The notes under the pieces were generated by a model that did not search any database, was not told the origin of the DNA, and saw nothing but the letters and a program-made list of their open reading frames with translations. Position numbers and translations under genes: made by a program. DNA of 64,000 nt from Rutidosis leptorrhynchoides (Eukaryota; Streptophyta; Magnoliopsida; Asterales; Asteraceae), in assembly GCF_046630445.1 (NCBI RefSeq), contig NC_092335.1:5685501-5749500 (forward strand), given 5' to 3'. Below are positions 1-12,602 of the stretch, piece by piece (position 1 is the stretch's first letter; each line of letters opens with the position of its first letter).

Positions 1-205
1 CGCTTGCCATATGGATGAACCTGTTGTTGTGTTGAAGTTCGGATTTTGGCATTTCACAAGCTCCGAGCAATTTGAGAGATGTAGTTCATCAAGATTCCAC
101 CAAAGGCGGATTCTTTCCCAAATATCGCATGCTATGTCACAAGTTAAGAGCGTGTGCTCGAGGGTTTCTATTCTGTTGTCGCAGACCGGACATCTTTCAA
201 ATATT
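1..205 (-). mobile_element. LINE fragment, reverse-transcriptase zinc-binding (zf-RVT) end
   Basis: Read on the minus strand, the first 205 bases stay open to the window edge and encode the typical zinc-binding tail of plant L1-type LINE polymerases. Visible pieces are ERCPVCDNRIETLEHTLLTC, then a WER-WWN stretch and GSSIWQA. The Cys-x2-Cys ... His ... Cys pattern and the order match the same tail in the LINE at 10131-12327. Only this piece is in the window; the rest lies to the left or was lost. The family is clear; the boundary at about 205 is a guess. Confidence 0.75.
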
Positions 206-253
206 AATATTTAATTGACTTATAAGGCAGTGCTATGTTATAACAAATGAAAA

Positions 254-3200
254 TCTATCTACATCTACATCTACATCTACATTATATATAATAACAAAGT
301 CATATTTGCCTAATATTTTTCAAAAAAAATTCAAATGGAAGAGAAATAACCATTAGATCAAAAACCAACTTTCAAAAACAACCCTTGGATCAAGTGATCA
401 CTCAACATTTGTCTCTCTCCTCAAATTCAATTGTTGAGTGACCACAATACCCTCCATCTAACGTATACAATAAAACAAAATTCGTCAGTTCTTTCACAAA
501 TAAACCTATTCAACACAATCAATTCCATACGCTTTTTCATCCACAATGAACCTATTCAACAAAATTAATTCCGTCGGGTTTATATTCCTATCATATAGGG
601 TACAAATTCGTACATCCATTCGATCAACCTAGATGTTGAAGACGACATGAAACCTCGATTACGCTAGGGTTTTGCAGGTCAGATGCACACCAAAAAAATA
701 CGGGATTCACAAGTTCTATTCCATTATTCACAATCAATAATATTGTATGCTGATCGATCGATAAAAGAGACACCAAGAAGAATTGGGGTTCCAATAGTAT
801 AAATGAAACATAAAAATGCAGAAGGATATTAGAATTGAAGAGACGTTCGCAAAATATCATATGCAGATCTAAAAAATCAAATTAGGGTTTGCAAAAAATG
901 TTCATGTATCGAGATGAATTCAACCAAATGCAATTAAGTTTCACAAATTCAAAGGGTTAGTCGAATTTTTATCCTTCTTCACGAATTTTTCAATTGTTTA
1001 ATTTTATCGTAACTTTAAGTTCAACAATTTTATCATAACTTGAACAATTTTTGTTATGAATGTCAATATGTATACAGGAAGTCTTTCGTTCATAATTATG
1101 TTCGACACTATCTTTGATTTGAGATCAAATACAAATACGGTTAGGTTGGTTCTCCTATCTTCGTTGTAAATCATAATTGGATAATTCGTTATTTAATTTC
1201 ATTTTAGAAATACATTTATATTAATTTATTATTTTACCCTAATTGTGTTATTTCCATCTTGTATTCTAATTAGTCTTTCATGTTATAATCAATTTTGTTT
1301 ACTGCTTATAAACGTATTTTACATGTTGGATTGTTCATCACAACATAAAGTCTAATTTATTGATACAGGTTGGATTGTTCATCACAACATCCAAAGGTTG
1401 TTCATCAGAAGTTCTTCCAAAGGTTGGATTGTCGTTGTAAAAATATATTTGTTTGGGCATGCTTGATTTAGCTGGGAGATTTATCAGTTTTTGTTTCATT
1501 CTAACTGCAGGGAAATCCTAAGATAAATAATGAGTTAATTGAATATTTTTATAAGCATATGATCTAAAAATATCAGCGTCTTAATTTTTAAAGATTTAAC
1601 GTGTTGAATTATTTTTGTTACAGGTTTATATTAACTTTTTGGATGGGTCGTAAGGGATTTGTATTACTCAGAAGCATTCGACTGCATGAATTTGAATGGC
1701 ACATGATTCTTTGGATTTGATCTTTTAGATTTATGTTGGTTTGATTACAAGTGGATTTGACACCCCTGATATTGTCGATTCACGTATGTTAGGTTTATTG
1801 CCTCTTATTATAAACTTTATTTTTGATTTTTGATGAAATCGGTGAATAGAACGAACATATGATATTATGGATTCACATAAAATAGGTTGCAGATCGTTTA
1901 TTGAACATATGATATAATTATGATAATGGTAAGTATTTTCTTTTTTAATTATCGATTTAAGAGTTCATAATTCGAAGTCATATTTTGATATAATTGATGC
2001 TATGCAGTGATGAAGTTCGTAATCAGAACTCCTATTTTGATAGAATTAACGCTGTGCAGTGATGGAGTTGGAGTAACTTTCGGGTGTTTGCAATGTCTTC
2101 AAGTGTAAAAGAATCACCAACTTTCATACAGGCAGCTCCTATATTTTTGCCTGAAGTTCCATGGAAGCACGTATTGCTTTCGGTATTTTTAATTTTAATA
2201 CAAGTTATAACTTAGGTTTAATTGTTTAACACTTTTAATAGAAGAATGTAGATACTAAAGTATCTCATGATACTTCATATTGTTACCTTCTTGTGGCATT
2301 CTTTTGTCAGGGACGTTTACTAAAAAAAGTGGTTGCAGCTGCACCGGTTCCGTATTGCAAAAGTACGTCAGCAAAGTCGAAAATGGTGGGTTTTCAATGT
2401 ACCTGCACTTCTGAGTAAATCTCTGTACGTCCAGCATTGTTGATAAAGTAACTTCTATCTGAACACATGTGACTTTAGTTCACGTTTTCTAATTTCATTT
2501 GTTCTATATAAATGGTTTAAGATACTATTTAAGTTTTTCGATTTAGTTCCTGATTCATGAAATCTCTATATGAGTCTTCATTTAGTTCAGAATTTGACAA
2601 CAAAGAGTTCAATGATTTGCTAATAGGTTCTTTAAATGCCATTGCCAAGGTATGTGAATTTCGGTATGTTCTTTCATTTTCATTCACATGATGCAAGATG
2701 AGGTTCACATATGATGATTCTGCAGATACTTCAAGTTTGTCCAGATGAAATCGAGTTAAACATCCACCTGTGGGATTGGTCAACGGATAAATAAGCCAAC
2801 TATAAGCAAATTATTTTTTGTTAATTTCTTACTGAGATATATAACTTGTGATAACTTCTTATAGGTAACTTGTGATCAAAACCAAAGTTACTAAAAAAAT
2901 ACATCTCAATCCTGCAACTACAGACTATTTGGTATATGGTATTATGGTTTTACTTAAGAATATATACATTGTGATATCTTCATTGTGCTTGGGTTGACTT
3001 GAAACACTTTACATCTTTTTGCACGGTGAACAAAATTTATAGTCATTTTATAATTTAGTTCAATCTTGCAGGATGGACATTGTTATAGTTTTGTCGAATT
3101 TGATAACCTAAAATCAGCCTGCAGCATACTAGAGGTACAATAAGCTTGATGCCAATCTCCAGTTAATATAATATACAGATGATCACAATTATATCATTTT

Positions 3201-4171
3201 ATATCACTAATGAGTTAAAGTAGTATAGTTATCTAATCCCTATCTGTATTATGTATATCTTTTATCTAATATTTTCTATTATTCATATAATGTTTCAATA
3301 TATATGGGTCTGATTATACATTTTAAATGTAAGGCTATTTTTAGAGTGCATTTGATTGATGGATTTAGGGTTTGATTATTGGTTTTAGCTACACAAAGAT
3401 TATTGTTTGTAACTGCAAAAGTTTTTATTTGAAGGCCTAGATACATGTTACTTATATGTAATATTAATTAGCCTTATATTTGGATTAACCAAATGTGTTG
3501 AAATGAATACATTAATTTTTATAAGAATGGGCAGTGGGCTTAAAGAATCGTAACTATTACATAGTACAATAATTGATAAAGGCATTATTCATGGAATCAT
3601 AATCAAAACTATGTCATTTGGCAAAAAATGATCAAATTAGTTAGGTTGTATAACATGGCAAATTGGGTTAGGGTCAACACGGGTATTTTCTAGCATGACA
3701 TGGTAATTTGCTCTGACACATTCATTGTCCGTTATTGTTAACATGTTGTTTTAATGATGAGTCAATAAGATCCCATCTCTAATTAATGGCCCATACTTTC
3801 AGGATACCCATTAGTGATAATATGCTGCAAGTTATAAATTAATAAATAGAGTTCTTTGTGAAATTTTAAGGTATCTGTTATTATCATTATGTTTGTATTA
3901 AACTCAACTTTGTTTTTTTAATGTGAAGTGCAGGTTATATTTATATGCTACTGTATATGTGGTAAAAAGTTCGAATAAAGTGTCTCCGTTTTATTTTACC
4001 AAGTAACATGCGGTGGTTTGAACAAAGTAATTAGGGAAATTGTAATAAAATGCATACACTATATCAAATTACTAAACTGAACAATGAACTATACAATACA
4101 CCATATTCATATAATAACAAGCTACAAAAGTTTATATGCATAATCCCGCGAAATCGCGGGTTATAAGCTAG
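254..4171 (+). mobile_element. Helitron-like element, non-autonomous
   Basis: The right end is a textbook Helitron 3' terminus: a perfect 7-bp hairpin CCCGCGA-AA-TCGCGGG (4145-4160), seven bases, then CTAG at 4168-4171 followed by T. The proposed left end is A|TC at 253/254, at the start of a TCTACA hexamer run (254-285). Just inside are inverted copies of a ten-base motif (CACTCAACA near 401, TGTTGAGTG near 433). The interior has no long ORF. It contains intron-like pieces and, at about 2310-2420, an open stretch with KKVVAAAPVPYC and FQCTC that may be a decayed RPA-type zinc finger. Helitrons leave no target duplication, so the 5' end is the weak point. Confidence 0.55.
4145..4171 (+). other. 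Helitron 3' hairpin plus CTAG terminus
   Basis: A stem of 7 bp with a two-base loop at 4145-4160 is followed by TTATAAG and CTAG, with T as the next base. This arrangement is the termination signal of rolling-circle transposons and fixes strand and right boundary of the element. Confidence 0.75.
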
Positions 4172-4689
4172 TATATTTAACATTTGAATGTGTATTTTTT
4201 TTAGTTTTTTTTATTGATTTTGATGTCTCATATCGATGACCCAAAAACTTGTAAATTATGAATCATAGACCCGACCGAAAAACTTGAGGTATATATACAA
4301 ATAAATTTTCATATAACGAATATCTAACTTTTTCCAGTTATACACAACGCTAGTGTTTTTTAATGAAGTACTGAAATGTGAATCATTTCTACAAAATGGA
4401 ATCTAGCCAGAATTATTTTTTATTTTTACTTTTAGTTTTTTGGAGTTCAAAAAATAGAATATATCGGGTGGAATTTTAAAACCACTTCGACATGTTTTGT
4501 TATATATAAAGTTTTTAATTAGGAGATACAATAAGTAGATACTAATGTAAGTTAAGACAAAATAATCTTCTTTCAAATATACCGTAATTCAAATTCAAAG
4601 TAGTATATTATCTAATAGCCAAAAATGATGAATAGTAACTAGGGTTATTTTCATCATTTCATTTTTTTATTTTAAATTCTAATTAAATT
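4172..4689. other. AT-rich spacer, no gene seen
   Basis: About 520 bases of AT-rich sequence between two Helitron-like elements. No coding potential, no clear repeat and no RNA gene was seen. Confidence 0.5.
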
Positions 4690-5198
4690 TCACTACACCA
4701 ACAAATACCCTTACACTTTTTTCAAATATTCAAATCGACCCCCCAAACAGGGGGGTAAAGTGTCAAATAACCATTTTCAGAAAAAATCTTAAATAAACTC
4801 CACCCAAATATTCAAAAGGTCATATCTTCTCGCTTGCAACGAGTTAAATTTTTCCGACACCATCGTTAAACTCAAAATAATTTTAGGAACACAATGTCAC
4901 TAACTATACGCAAATTAGACGTTTTTTTTAAAAAAGGCTAAAAAATTGGGGTACTTTTCATTCACGTTGATTTTGTGTTAGATTTTTAAAAGTCGATAAT
5001 TACATAGCTAAACGCGGAGATGGACATATATTGTTAATTTAAAATAACATTTTAATCTTTCACGGGTTATACCTTTTAGTTCGACTCGAGTTGCGCTTCA
5101 ACGACATCATTCTTTAGCCACGAAATAATTTTACAAACTAAACGCAATAATATATATTGAAAACTGAACCCCGACGCGAAGCGAGGGTTAACAACTAG
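4690..5198 (+). mobile_element. Short non-autonomous Helitron-like element
   Basis: The 3' end has an imperfect hairpin (CCC..CGC-GAA-GCG..GGG, about 5170-5187), then TTAACAA and CTAG at 5195-5198 followed by T. The body carries a diagnostic block (4825-4925: a GAGTTAAATTTTTCCGA core, later ACTAACTATACGC) that recurs at 19640-19965 and, inverted, at 21500-21640. A C6-AAACA-G6 hairpin lies at 4739-4755. The left end is not sharply defined. Its 3' end is about 80 bp past the stop of pectinesterase gene 1, so it may overlap that gene's transcript end region. Confidence 0.6.
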
Positions 5199-5229
5199 TT
5201 AATACTAATACAACCCTTTTTTATATATG

Positions 5230-5235
5230 TTTATT
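5230..5235 (-). terminator. Candidate poly(A) signal AATAAA of pectinesterase gene 1
   Basis: AATAAA on the minus strand, 44 bases beyond the stop codon of the 5279-7979 gene. Position and perfect match suit a plant near-upstream element; use is inferred. Confidence 0.4.
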
Positions 5236-5278
5236 ATAAAGAAGTCAACAAATTTGTCTCATCAAGTTCTCATTCATA

Positions 5279-7979
5279 TCAATGCTCGACCGTTAGAGTT
5301 TTTAAACCGGCTGTAAAAGGCACACTTGTTTCAGGAAGCCAATTACTACCTTCAATGAAATTATCAACTGTAAATTCCTCTGCAATCTTTCCATCTGTGA
5401 TAACATGATAACCATCCCATTTCACTCTATCACTAGTTGGCGAACCTGGACCATTATTCTCGTACTCTCCATAATAACAAGTTCCGCTATAATCACTTTG
5501 TTCACTATCAAGCCACCCTTTCGGATCAACCAAATCATCAAGAAAAGACTGCATATAAACAACTCGAGCATATGGAAACCACGGTCTACCTAAAAAGGAC
5601 TTTTTGTACTGGTCCATAATAGGCTTAAGATCTTCTGCAGCTGCTATTTTACACCCTTGTAACGAATATCCAGTACTTTGGTTTTCATTCTGACGACCAT
5701 GAGCTGTAATAACTAATCCTCCATGTGGAACCGGTGTTCTGAAATATGTCTCGCAATCTTGAAACACGGCCAACGCATTGCCAAAAATGAAATCTACTGT
5801 TCCAAAGATTTGACATTCTTTGTAGAATTGTTTGTATGAGGTCGTATAAAGTGTATCTTGATACCCTTCAATGCTGCAGCGATACACAGCTGATTCGTCA
5901 GAACCTGAAAGGAATGCAACTGCTTGATGTTTCTCTGCCCCTGCTGTATTCTGAAATGTTATGTCTCGAGCAATAAATCCACGGCTCCAAACTTCTGCAA
6001 CGCAAACTCAATTTATTAAAGGTTATACTCTATATGTACCAAAAATATAATCTCCTAACAATTTTTGTTGGATTTAGAATAGGTTATGTATATATCACTT
6101 TTATTCTTATGAGTGTGTTTGGCGTAACTAGCTTGAGCTGGAGCTGAAGCTTATGACTGAAGCTTTTATTAAAAGCTGGAAGATGTATCTTTTTTTTGTA
6201 TGTGTTTGACTAAAACTAACTGACACTGGAGCTTATAGCTGTAAATTGACTAAAAAGTACAATAAAATATATGATAAATAATTATACAAAGATAAATAAG
6301 TAATTTCTCATTTCATAAGCTATAGCTTATTTTATAAGCTAGTTAAACTATCTTATTTTTCTAGAGCTTATTTCTCATAAGCTTTGAAAACTATGTCACT
6401 CAAACGATGCTAACCGCTCGAGCTTATACAAAAATAAACTCAAACTTCTATAAGCTTAAATAAGTTGTGTGGCCAAACACCCTATATGTGAATCTAAATA
6501 ATAAATAAATGAATAAATGTATCTATTCGTAATAAATAAAAGTAAAATCGATATTTAGTAAATATTTTTAAACAATTAGTTAATTCTTTTGTGACTGATA
6601 CAAGTGATAAGGTGAATATTTTTTTATTTTTTTTAATAAACCCATGGAGTATATAAAGTTATAAAGGTAAATGGTGCCATTAAAGTATATGTAATATTTT
6701 TTGGCATTAAAGTCAGATTGAGTTAATTAGTTAACACTCTTTTGCTCTCTAATTTTTCTTTGTTGATGACCAATCTCGACTTAACTCGTATAATACACAA
6801 TTACATTTACTTTATTATGATTATAATAAAGTATGACCAAGGACCAAACATCCTAGCATATAGTTACAAAAATATTATTTACAAAATGAATTGGCGTTAA
6901 TTTATGTCACATTATTGCGCCGAATTGTTATTATTATTTATCTTTTTTGATAAAAAAAAAATGTTTTTTGAAAAGCAAGAATTGTATTAATAGGATGTGT
7001 ACATACAAGAGCAAAGGTATTACCTACGACGCTAGATAATTTATTGTCATTCATTTTATACGAAAGTAATCATCATATATCATATTTTCTATTTTATTTT
7101 CTATTAAAAATGTTTAATCATAAACTTACGAAATGTTGATGTTTGCTGCAAAGTATCCGCATTTACCGTTCCTAAAAACCGATCACCAGTGATGATAGTC
7201 TTATTAATTCCATCACCAAGCACAGTAATATAACTCACTTCTTTTGGAATAAAAACATATTCTTGATATACACCTGCCTTCACATAAATCACAAACCTCT
7301 TAGATTGTCTCCTAGAATCAGCAGAATCTACAGCCTCTTGAATCGTTTTAAAATCTCCCGAGCCATCTTGAGCCACAACCACATCCGCTTTTTCTTGTGC
7401 TAAATCCGACAACAACGTGCTATAGTTCCAATCCACGAACCCCGGAGTATTATTATTATTTCCACCTCTAATAACAACACTAATTGCTAAAGAGTTGAGC
7501 AATAGCTGTGTCAAATTTGTAGTGACTGTGGGTAGCATGGAGTTGGTCATTTTATTCAACTCGAATCCATTTTCGCACATTGTGATATAGTTTAAAGCCG
7601 CACTAATCCATGTTTGGACATCAAGTGGGGTGGGCTTGAGCGTGTGGTCAAGAACCTCTTTAAGTGTGAACCCGATTCCATCAATGTAGTCGACACAACT
7701 ACGCCATAAGCCTTTTCCTAGGACATTATTTGGGAACCTAGACTCGATATCTTGGACTTTTTTTAAAACCACATGTGATTCATCTATGGCTGCTTGGACA
7801 GTTAGGTCTAGGAACTCTTTTGCAGATATGGTGGTTGCGATGGAGGTGTTACGGTTCATGAGGTAATGGCTGCATGTTTGGTAATGTGGGGTTTGGGTGC
7901 ACCACCAGTTTATGGTGGTTTGTGATGTGCAACAAACGATGAATGTGCCAATGAAGGTTATCAAGAAAGTGGCCTTCAT
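5279..7979 (-). CDS. Pectinesterase with PMEI pro-domain (gene 1), two exons
   Basis: Exons are 7130-7979 and 5279-5994; the intron has GTAAGT and ...TTGCAG borders and phase 1, giving 521 aa. The enzyme removes methyl esters from cell-wall homogalacturonan. Residues 1-20 look like a signal peptide. The PMEI domain (about 24-170) has its four Cys at 27, 36, 95 and 135. The catalytic domain (about 198-515) shows [25 protein letters not shown] and LGRPW. Catalytic residues are present: Q307, Q329, D330, D351, R420, W422. The dibasic RRLL/RKLL cleavage motif that normally joins the two domains is not seen; the linker reads DWNYSTLLSDLAQE. Length is normal for type-I pectinesterases. A MITE and a LINE tail lie in the intron. 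It pairs with gene 2, 10 kb away on the same strand. The exact clade and tissue cannot be read from sequence. Confidence 0.93.
6112..6482. mobile_element. hAT-like MITE in the intron of pectinesterase gene 1
   Basis: Terminal inverted repeats GTGTTTGGC (left, from about 6114) and GCCAAACACCC (right, to 6482) bound about 370 bp that is rich in AAGCTTAT/ATAAGCTT inverted motifs. The ends resemble the GGGTGTTTGGC family of plant hAT MITEs. No clean 8-bp target duplication was found, so the copy is probably old. It has no coding content. Confidence 0.65.
6962..7020 (-). mobile_element. LINE 3'-tail remnant in the intron
   Basis: A short T run followed by TTTTTTGAAAAGCAAGAATTG and TATTAATAGG matches the start of the 3' tail of the LINE at 10131-12327 (TTTTTTGAAAAGCAAGAATT at about 10151). 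This looks like an extremely 5'-truncated minus-strand LINE insertion of about 60 bp. Confidence 0.5.
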
Positions 7980-8059
7980 AGTGATTTATGTGCTTGATTT
8001 TGTTATAATTTGTGTTATTCTTGCAATGTTGTATTCATATTAATACTAGAATGATGAAA

Positions 8060-8249
8060 TCATTTAACGTCATGGCTTTTTTTTCTTTAATAAAGATATA
8101 CTGTAATTAACAGAGTAGACATCATGCGTCGATTTATTGGCGACTTAACTGACTCTTAGAGTCTAAATTAAATTTCAGACATGATTTAAAATTCATGGAA
8201 ATTTGATTTTACCATTTTTATGGCGTCTCAATTTATTTTTAAATTTTTT
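8060..8249. other. Upstream spacer of pectinesterase gene 1
   Basis: The 5' flank of gene 1. No strong TATA box was found in the first 80 bases before the ATG at 7979; TATTAATAT near 8037-8045 (minus strand) is a weak candidate. No gene seen. Confidence 0.35.
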
Positions 8250-8443
8250 TTTCTACGTCCACTCGGAAGTTATCTCTCTATCCGTTGAATACAGAGAGGA
8301 ATAATTTTCTCAACTTTCGAGAGTGTTTTTCAATATAGGTGGAGAAATGACTTGTCTTTATTCTCGGATAGAGGAAAGATCGTCTACATTTCACCTCCCT
8401 CATACACCACTTATGTAGTATTGGAATTTGTTGTTGTTGTTGT
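8250..8443 (+). mobile_element. TS-like SINE with TTG tail
   Basis: The block starts near a T run and CTACGTCCACTCGGAAG. It runs through CTCGGATAGAGGAAAGAT and CACCTCCCTCATACACCACT, and ends in GGAATTTGTTGTTGTTGTTG. This order and the (TTG)n tail are typical of the TS-type plant SINE 3' region. A target duplication was not identified and the pol III boxes at the 5' side are decayed, so limits are approximate. Confidence 0.6.
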
Positions 8444-9434
8444 ATATAATTAATACAACATATACATTTATATTTATATTTATATTCGTATATTTGACTA
8501 ATATTTTATAAGTTTTGACAAACGTAGCGCTAAGGGTTACGTTTAACCATGCCAAAAATACATTTATAAGCTTTGTTAATTAATTACAAAGTATAAATAT
8601 TCTTTTAATAATATCGACTTTCCTTATATGAATTTAGTATTAATATAATTCATGGTAGAGTTAAATTATATATATTAAATTTAAATTATTTCTAGTATGC
8701 CTAGGTGTAGCCCTTAAGGCTACGTTTATATTTTATATAGTCAAAGGTTTTCTCGAATAAGTATTTCTACATATCCTAAAATTATATTGAATGTATTCTG
8801 CATATGATTTAATTTCATTAAATGTTTATAATTTGAATGTTCTAATATGTAATTTAATTACATTATTCTTTTTATAATTATTATGTAATTTAATTACATT
8901 ATTCTTTTTATTATTATATTGTAATTTAATTATAATACATATACATATTTGTCTTTTTGTAGTTTTAATCACATATAATAGAATTTACTATTATTATTTT
9001 AAATTTTATATTATTTTAAATGCTATTATAATGCTTGCCCGTGCGTTACACGAAATTTGTATAAATTGGTAGTCGATAACGTTAAATATTGATATCTAAC
9101 AAATTTATAATACAATTACAATAAAAAATATTTATTATTTATAAAATTTGTATACAAAACATTAAAATTGTATACTAATGCATAGATTATGAGCACATCC
9201 GTTGAAATCACTTTAACTTCAATTGACAAACATGAGTCTGTACATTTATATAATATTTTATAAATATTATATTAACTTATTTATTTAAATTTATGCGAAA
9301 ACTGTAAATTAATTTTATATTATATAAAATATCATTTATAAATAATATTATAATTTTAATAAAGAAATATCTATTATATAATTTTTATTACGATAAAAAT
9401 ATTGTATATAGTTTACAATATATGACCATATATA

Positions 9435-9535
<101 letters not shown>

Positions 9536-9621
9536 AACAATATTATATTAAATCAATGTATTGGTGTAATATAATTCTAAAGTTATTATGATATTATTTA
9601 TTTTATTATAGAACTAATTTA

Positions 9622-9626
9622 AATAT

Positions 9627-9659
<33 letters not shown>
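9622..9659. repeat. (AAT)n microsatellite
   Basis: About twelve trinucleotide units of TAA/AAT in AT-rich DNA. Confidence 0.85.
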
Positions 9660-9664
<5 letters not shown>

Positions 9665-10116
9665 TATTATTTGAAAAAGATTAATTCAAATAGTCTCTAT
9701 AACAATTTAATAATACTAGTATAATATATATTAAATAATTAATATAATTATAATATTTATCGTTGTTAATATTAATATAATATTATATGATAATATAATA
9801 CTCCGTATATAATATAATAATTTAGGTATGAAATTCATATATTAAATTAAATTGAAAAATTCATTAATTTAATTAATATATGGAAATAACTGATAGACTG
9901 ACACATGATAAAAATAAAGAAACAGTTGACACGTGACAAAAATTAATCAGGAGTTGACACATAGAATTATTGTCACGCGTAGTGGCGGAACTTGAACTTC
10001 TATATTAGCAGGGCCAGGATTGTTTAATGTATATATCGTTTTGCATGTATATATGTTTAGTTTTATACGCAAATAGTTAAGATGAATATTAAAACAACTA
10101 TATATCATGGTATATT

Positions 10117-12341
10117 AAGAGGTAGATACATATTTTTTTTTTTTTTTTTTTTTTTTGAAAAGCAAGAATTATATTAACGAATCAAATGTTACAACACATA
10201 GCAAGCATTATAAGGCTTGCATGAGAAACAGACACGAATGGGTAGGTTTGCAAAGGTAGCAAACCAAACCCAAAAATGCATAGTATACAACTACTAATTG
10301 TACTCAAGATAGATAAATACTCTTACAATAGATTTAAATAACAACTAGGGTCGTTTATCCACGAGAGCCAATCAATTTTCCGTTTCTTCAATCTTTTAGA
10401 GATCCAATCGAAAGTTTTAACTTGAATATCGTTCAACGCAACCGGTGGATTCCAACTTTTGCCCCGAAAAACCATCTTGTTTCTATTCTTTCAAATTAAA
10501 TATGCACATACCCACTCAACTGTTTGCCAAATTTTCTTCCCGATCGTGGATGAGGAACTTGATCCATTTCCCCTCAGTAATTCACTAATACTAAGGTTGG
10601 TCATGTTTCCAAGCCCCCACCACCCGAAAACGCGATCCCATACGTCCAAAGCACATTTACAGAAAATTAGAGAATGCTCCACGGTTTCTAGATCATCATC
10701 ACATAACGGGCATCTTACACTATGCAAGTCATTCCTCTTTTATCAAGCTCGATTTTGACGGGTAGCCTTTTTTTGCAAACCCGCCAAACAAATATTTCAA
10801 TCTTATTTGGAACCAAGTTATTACGCATAGTTTCTTCATCAATTGCATTCGCGATTAAAAGATCATCAATAATTAGGGAAAGAGAACGAACAGTGAAAAT
10901 ACCGTTATGTGATAATGCCCAAGAACACGTATCGCACCCCGAATCATTAAACCCGTAACCCGAAACAAGCTGTTGAAGTTCTGACAGTTCGCCTTGTGTA
11001 CGCCCCGAAGGTTGCCTCGTCCAGCTGCTGATCAGAGAGTTTCTGCCTGCACACGCTTCAATTTGGTCAGCGATTCGAGCACCTTTATCAGCTTCCAACC
11101 GAAACAACCTTGGGAACTTTGCGCTTAGTTTTCCGTTAACTAACCACTTTGAATCCCAGAAGCTCAGCTCCGAATGTCTGCTTACTTTTTTTAATGAAAG
11201 AGTTTTTGAAGTCCACTCCCAAATCTTGGATATAAGAACCTGTGACAAGAATATTTTTCCAAACACTTGGCCTTAAAGAGCGAATTGCTTCACTCTCCAA
11301 CTCCAAGCCACCACAAGTACCATAAATGCTTCAGTTAATATTTGCCCATAAAGAATTGGTTTCGGTATTGAACCTCCACCACCATTTACCCAATAGAGAA
11401 AGATTTTTACTTTTTAAAAGCCCGATATTTAACCCCCCGTTTTCATAAGAAGTGACCACATTATCCCACTTAACCCACGAAATTGTTGAGTTTACACCCG
11501 ACCCGCCCCAAAAGAACACTCTTCTCACACTCTCAAGAATTTTTAACACACAAGTCGGGGCACGAAAGATAGAGAAATAATACAATGGTAGGCTACTAAG
11601 GATCGATTTAATTAGGACCAATCTTCCTCCAAACGACATCGAACGCATTTTTCAACTTGAAAGTCTTGATTTGAATTTATCAATGACCGGATTCCAACTA
11701 CTCAACCTATTCATATTAGCACCAACCGGTAATCCAAGATATGTAAAAGGAAAGGATCCCACTTGACAATCTAAACGAGATGCGAAATGATTTAATTCTA
11801 CCTCACTTATTCCAATACCATACAAACAACTCTTTTGAAAATTAACTTTCAACCTCGAAGCCAACTCGAAACATTTGAGGAGGTTCCGTATATTTAGTGC
11901 ATTTTCCCGACTCCATTCTCCGATAAAAATTGTGTCATCCGTGTATTGGAGATGACTTAAACGAATTTTGTCTTTTCCTATTTCAACACCTTTAAAAAGA
12001 TCCCTCTCGGTGGCGGCTTTGGTTAATAAGTTCAACCCCTCCGCAGCTAAAATGAAGAGAAAAGGTGATAGCGGATCGCCTTGGCGAATGTTTACCCAAA
12101 GAGAACTCTTTTGTTGGAGACCCGTTTACTAAGATTGAAATCGCCGCGGATTCAAGACACGCAAGGATCTACGTCCTCCATTTGGACCCAAAACCCATGC
12201 TCTTCATAACATCCATTAAGAAACTCCAATTCAGACAATCGAAAGCTTTTTCAAAGTCAACCTTGAATAAAATGCTTTTTTTCTTGATCTCCTTAAGATA
12301 CTCAATACTCTCATAACTCTCATTTACAAGAGGTAGATACA
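10117..12341 (-). mobile_element. 5'-truncated L1-type LINE with 14-bp target duplication
   Basis: The insertion is 10131-12327, flanked on both sides by AAGAGGTAGATACA (10117-10130 and 12328-12341). A poly(A) tail, seen as about 23 T on the plus strand, starts at 10132. Reading on the minus strand, it begins inside the reverse transcriptase near motif A (KVDFEKAFDCLNW). It then shows the catalytic block as QYTDDTIF and TYLGLPVG, later RPSGRTQGELSEL, KIEIFVWR and a Cys-rich zinc-binding tail (CPLCDD, H, C). Several stops and frame changes interrupt it. The 5' part with ORF1 and endonuclease is absent, as expected for incomplete target-primed reverse transcription. Intact target duplications suggest moderate age. 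Confidence 0.9.
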
Positions 12342-12602
12342 AATATAAACAATGTAAGATTGTAATTAAGTAGTTAAATAAATCTGAAACATATCTTCAG
12401 GTTATAAGTGAAGTTATGAACATTTTAACGCATCACTTAAATGAATAAATAAATTCAAATCAAAATAGAAAATGCAAGAAGAAGAAAATATTGTGTGCTA
12501 ATAATAAATAAAAAAATAAAATTACTAAAAAACAAACCAAACACATGAAATTATAAATCATTATACTCTGCCTTCATACCTTATAGGAGGGCCATATGAA
12601 AT
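12342..12602. other. Spacer, no gene seen
   Basis: AT-rich interval between a LINE and a SINE-like insertion. No feature recognised. Confidence 0.4.

Noticed and set aside
624-860. Minus-strand ORFs at 624-860, 2255-2437 and 2529-2783 as host genes
   Set aside because: Short, without domains, inside a Helitron-like element and not linked by convincing splice sites.
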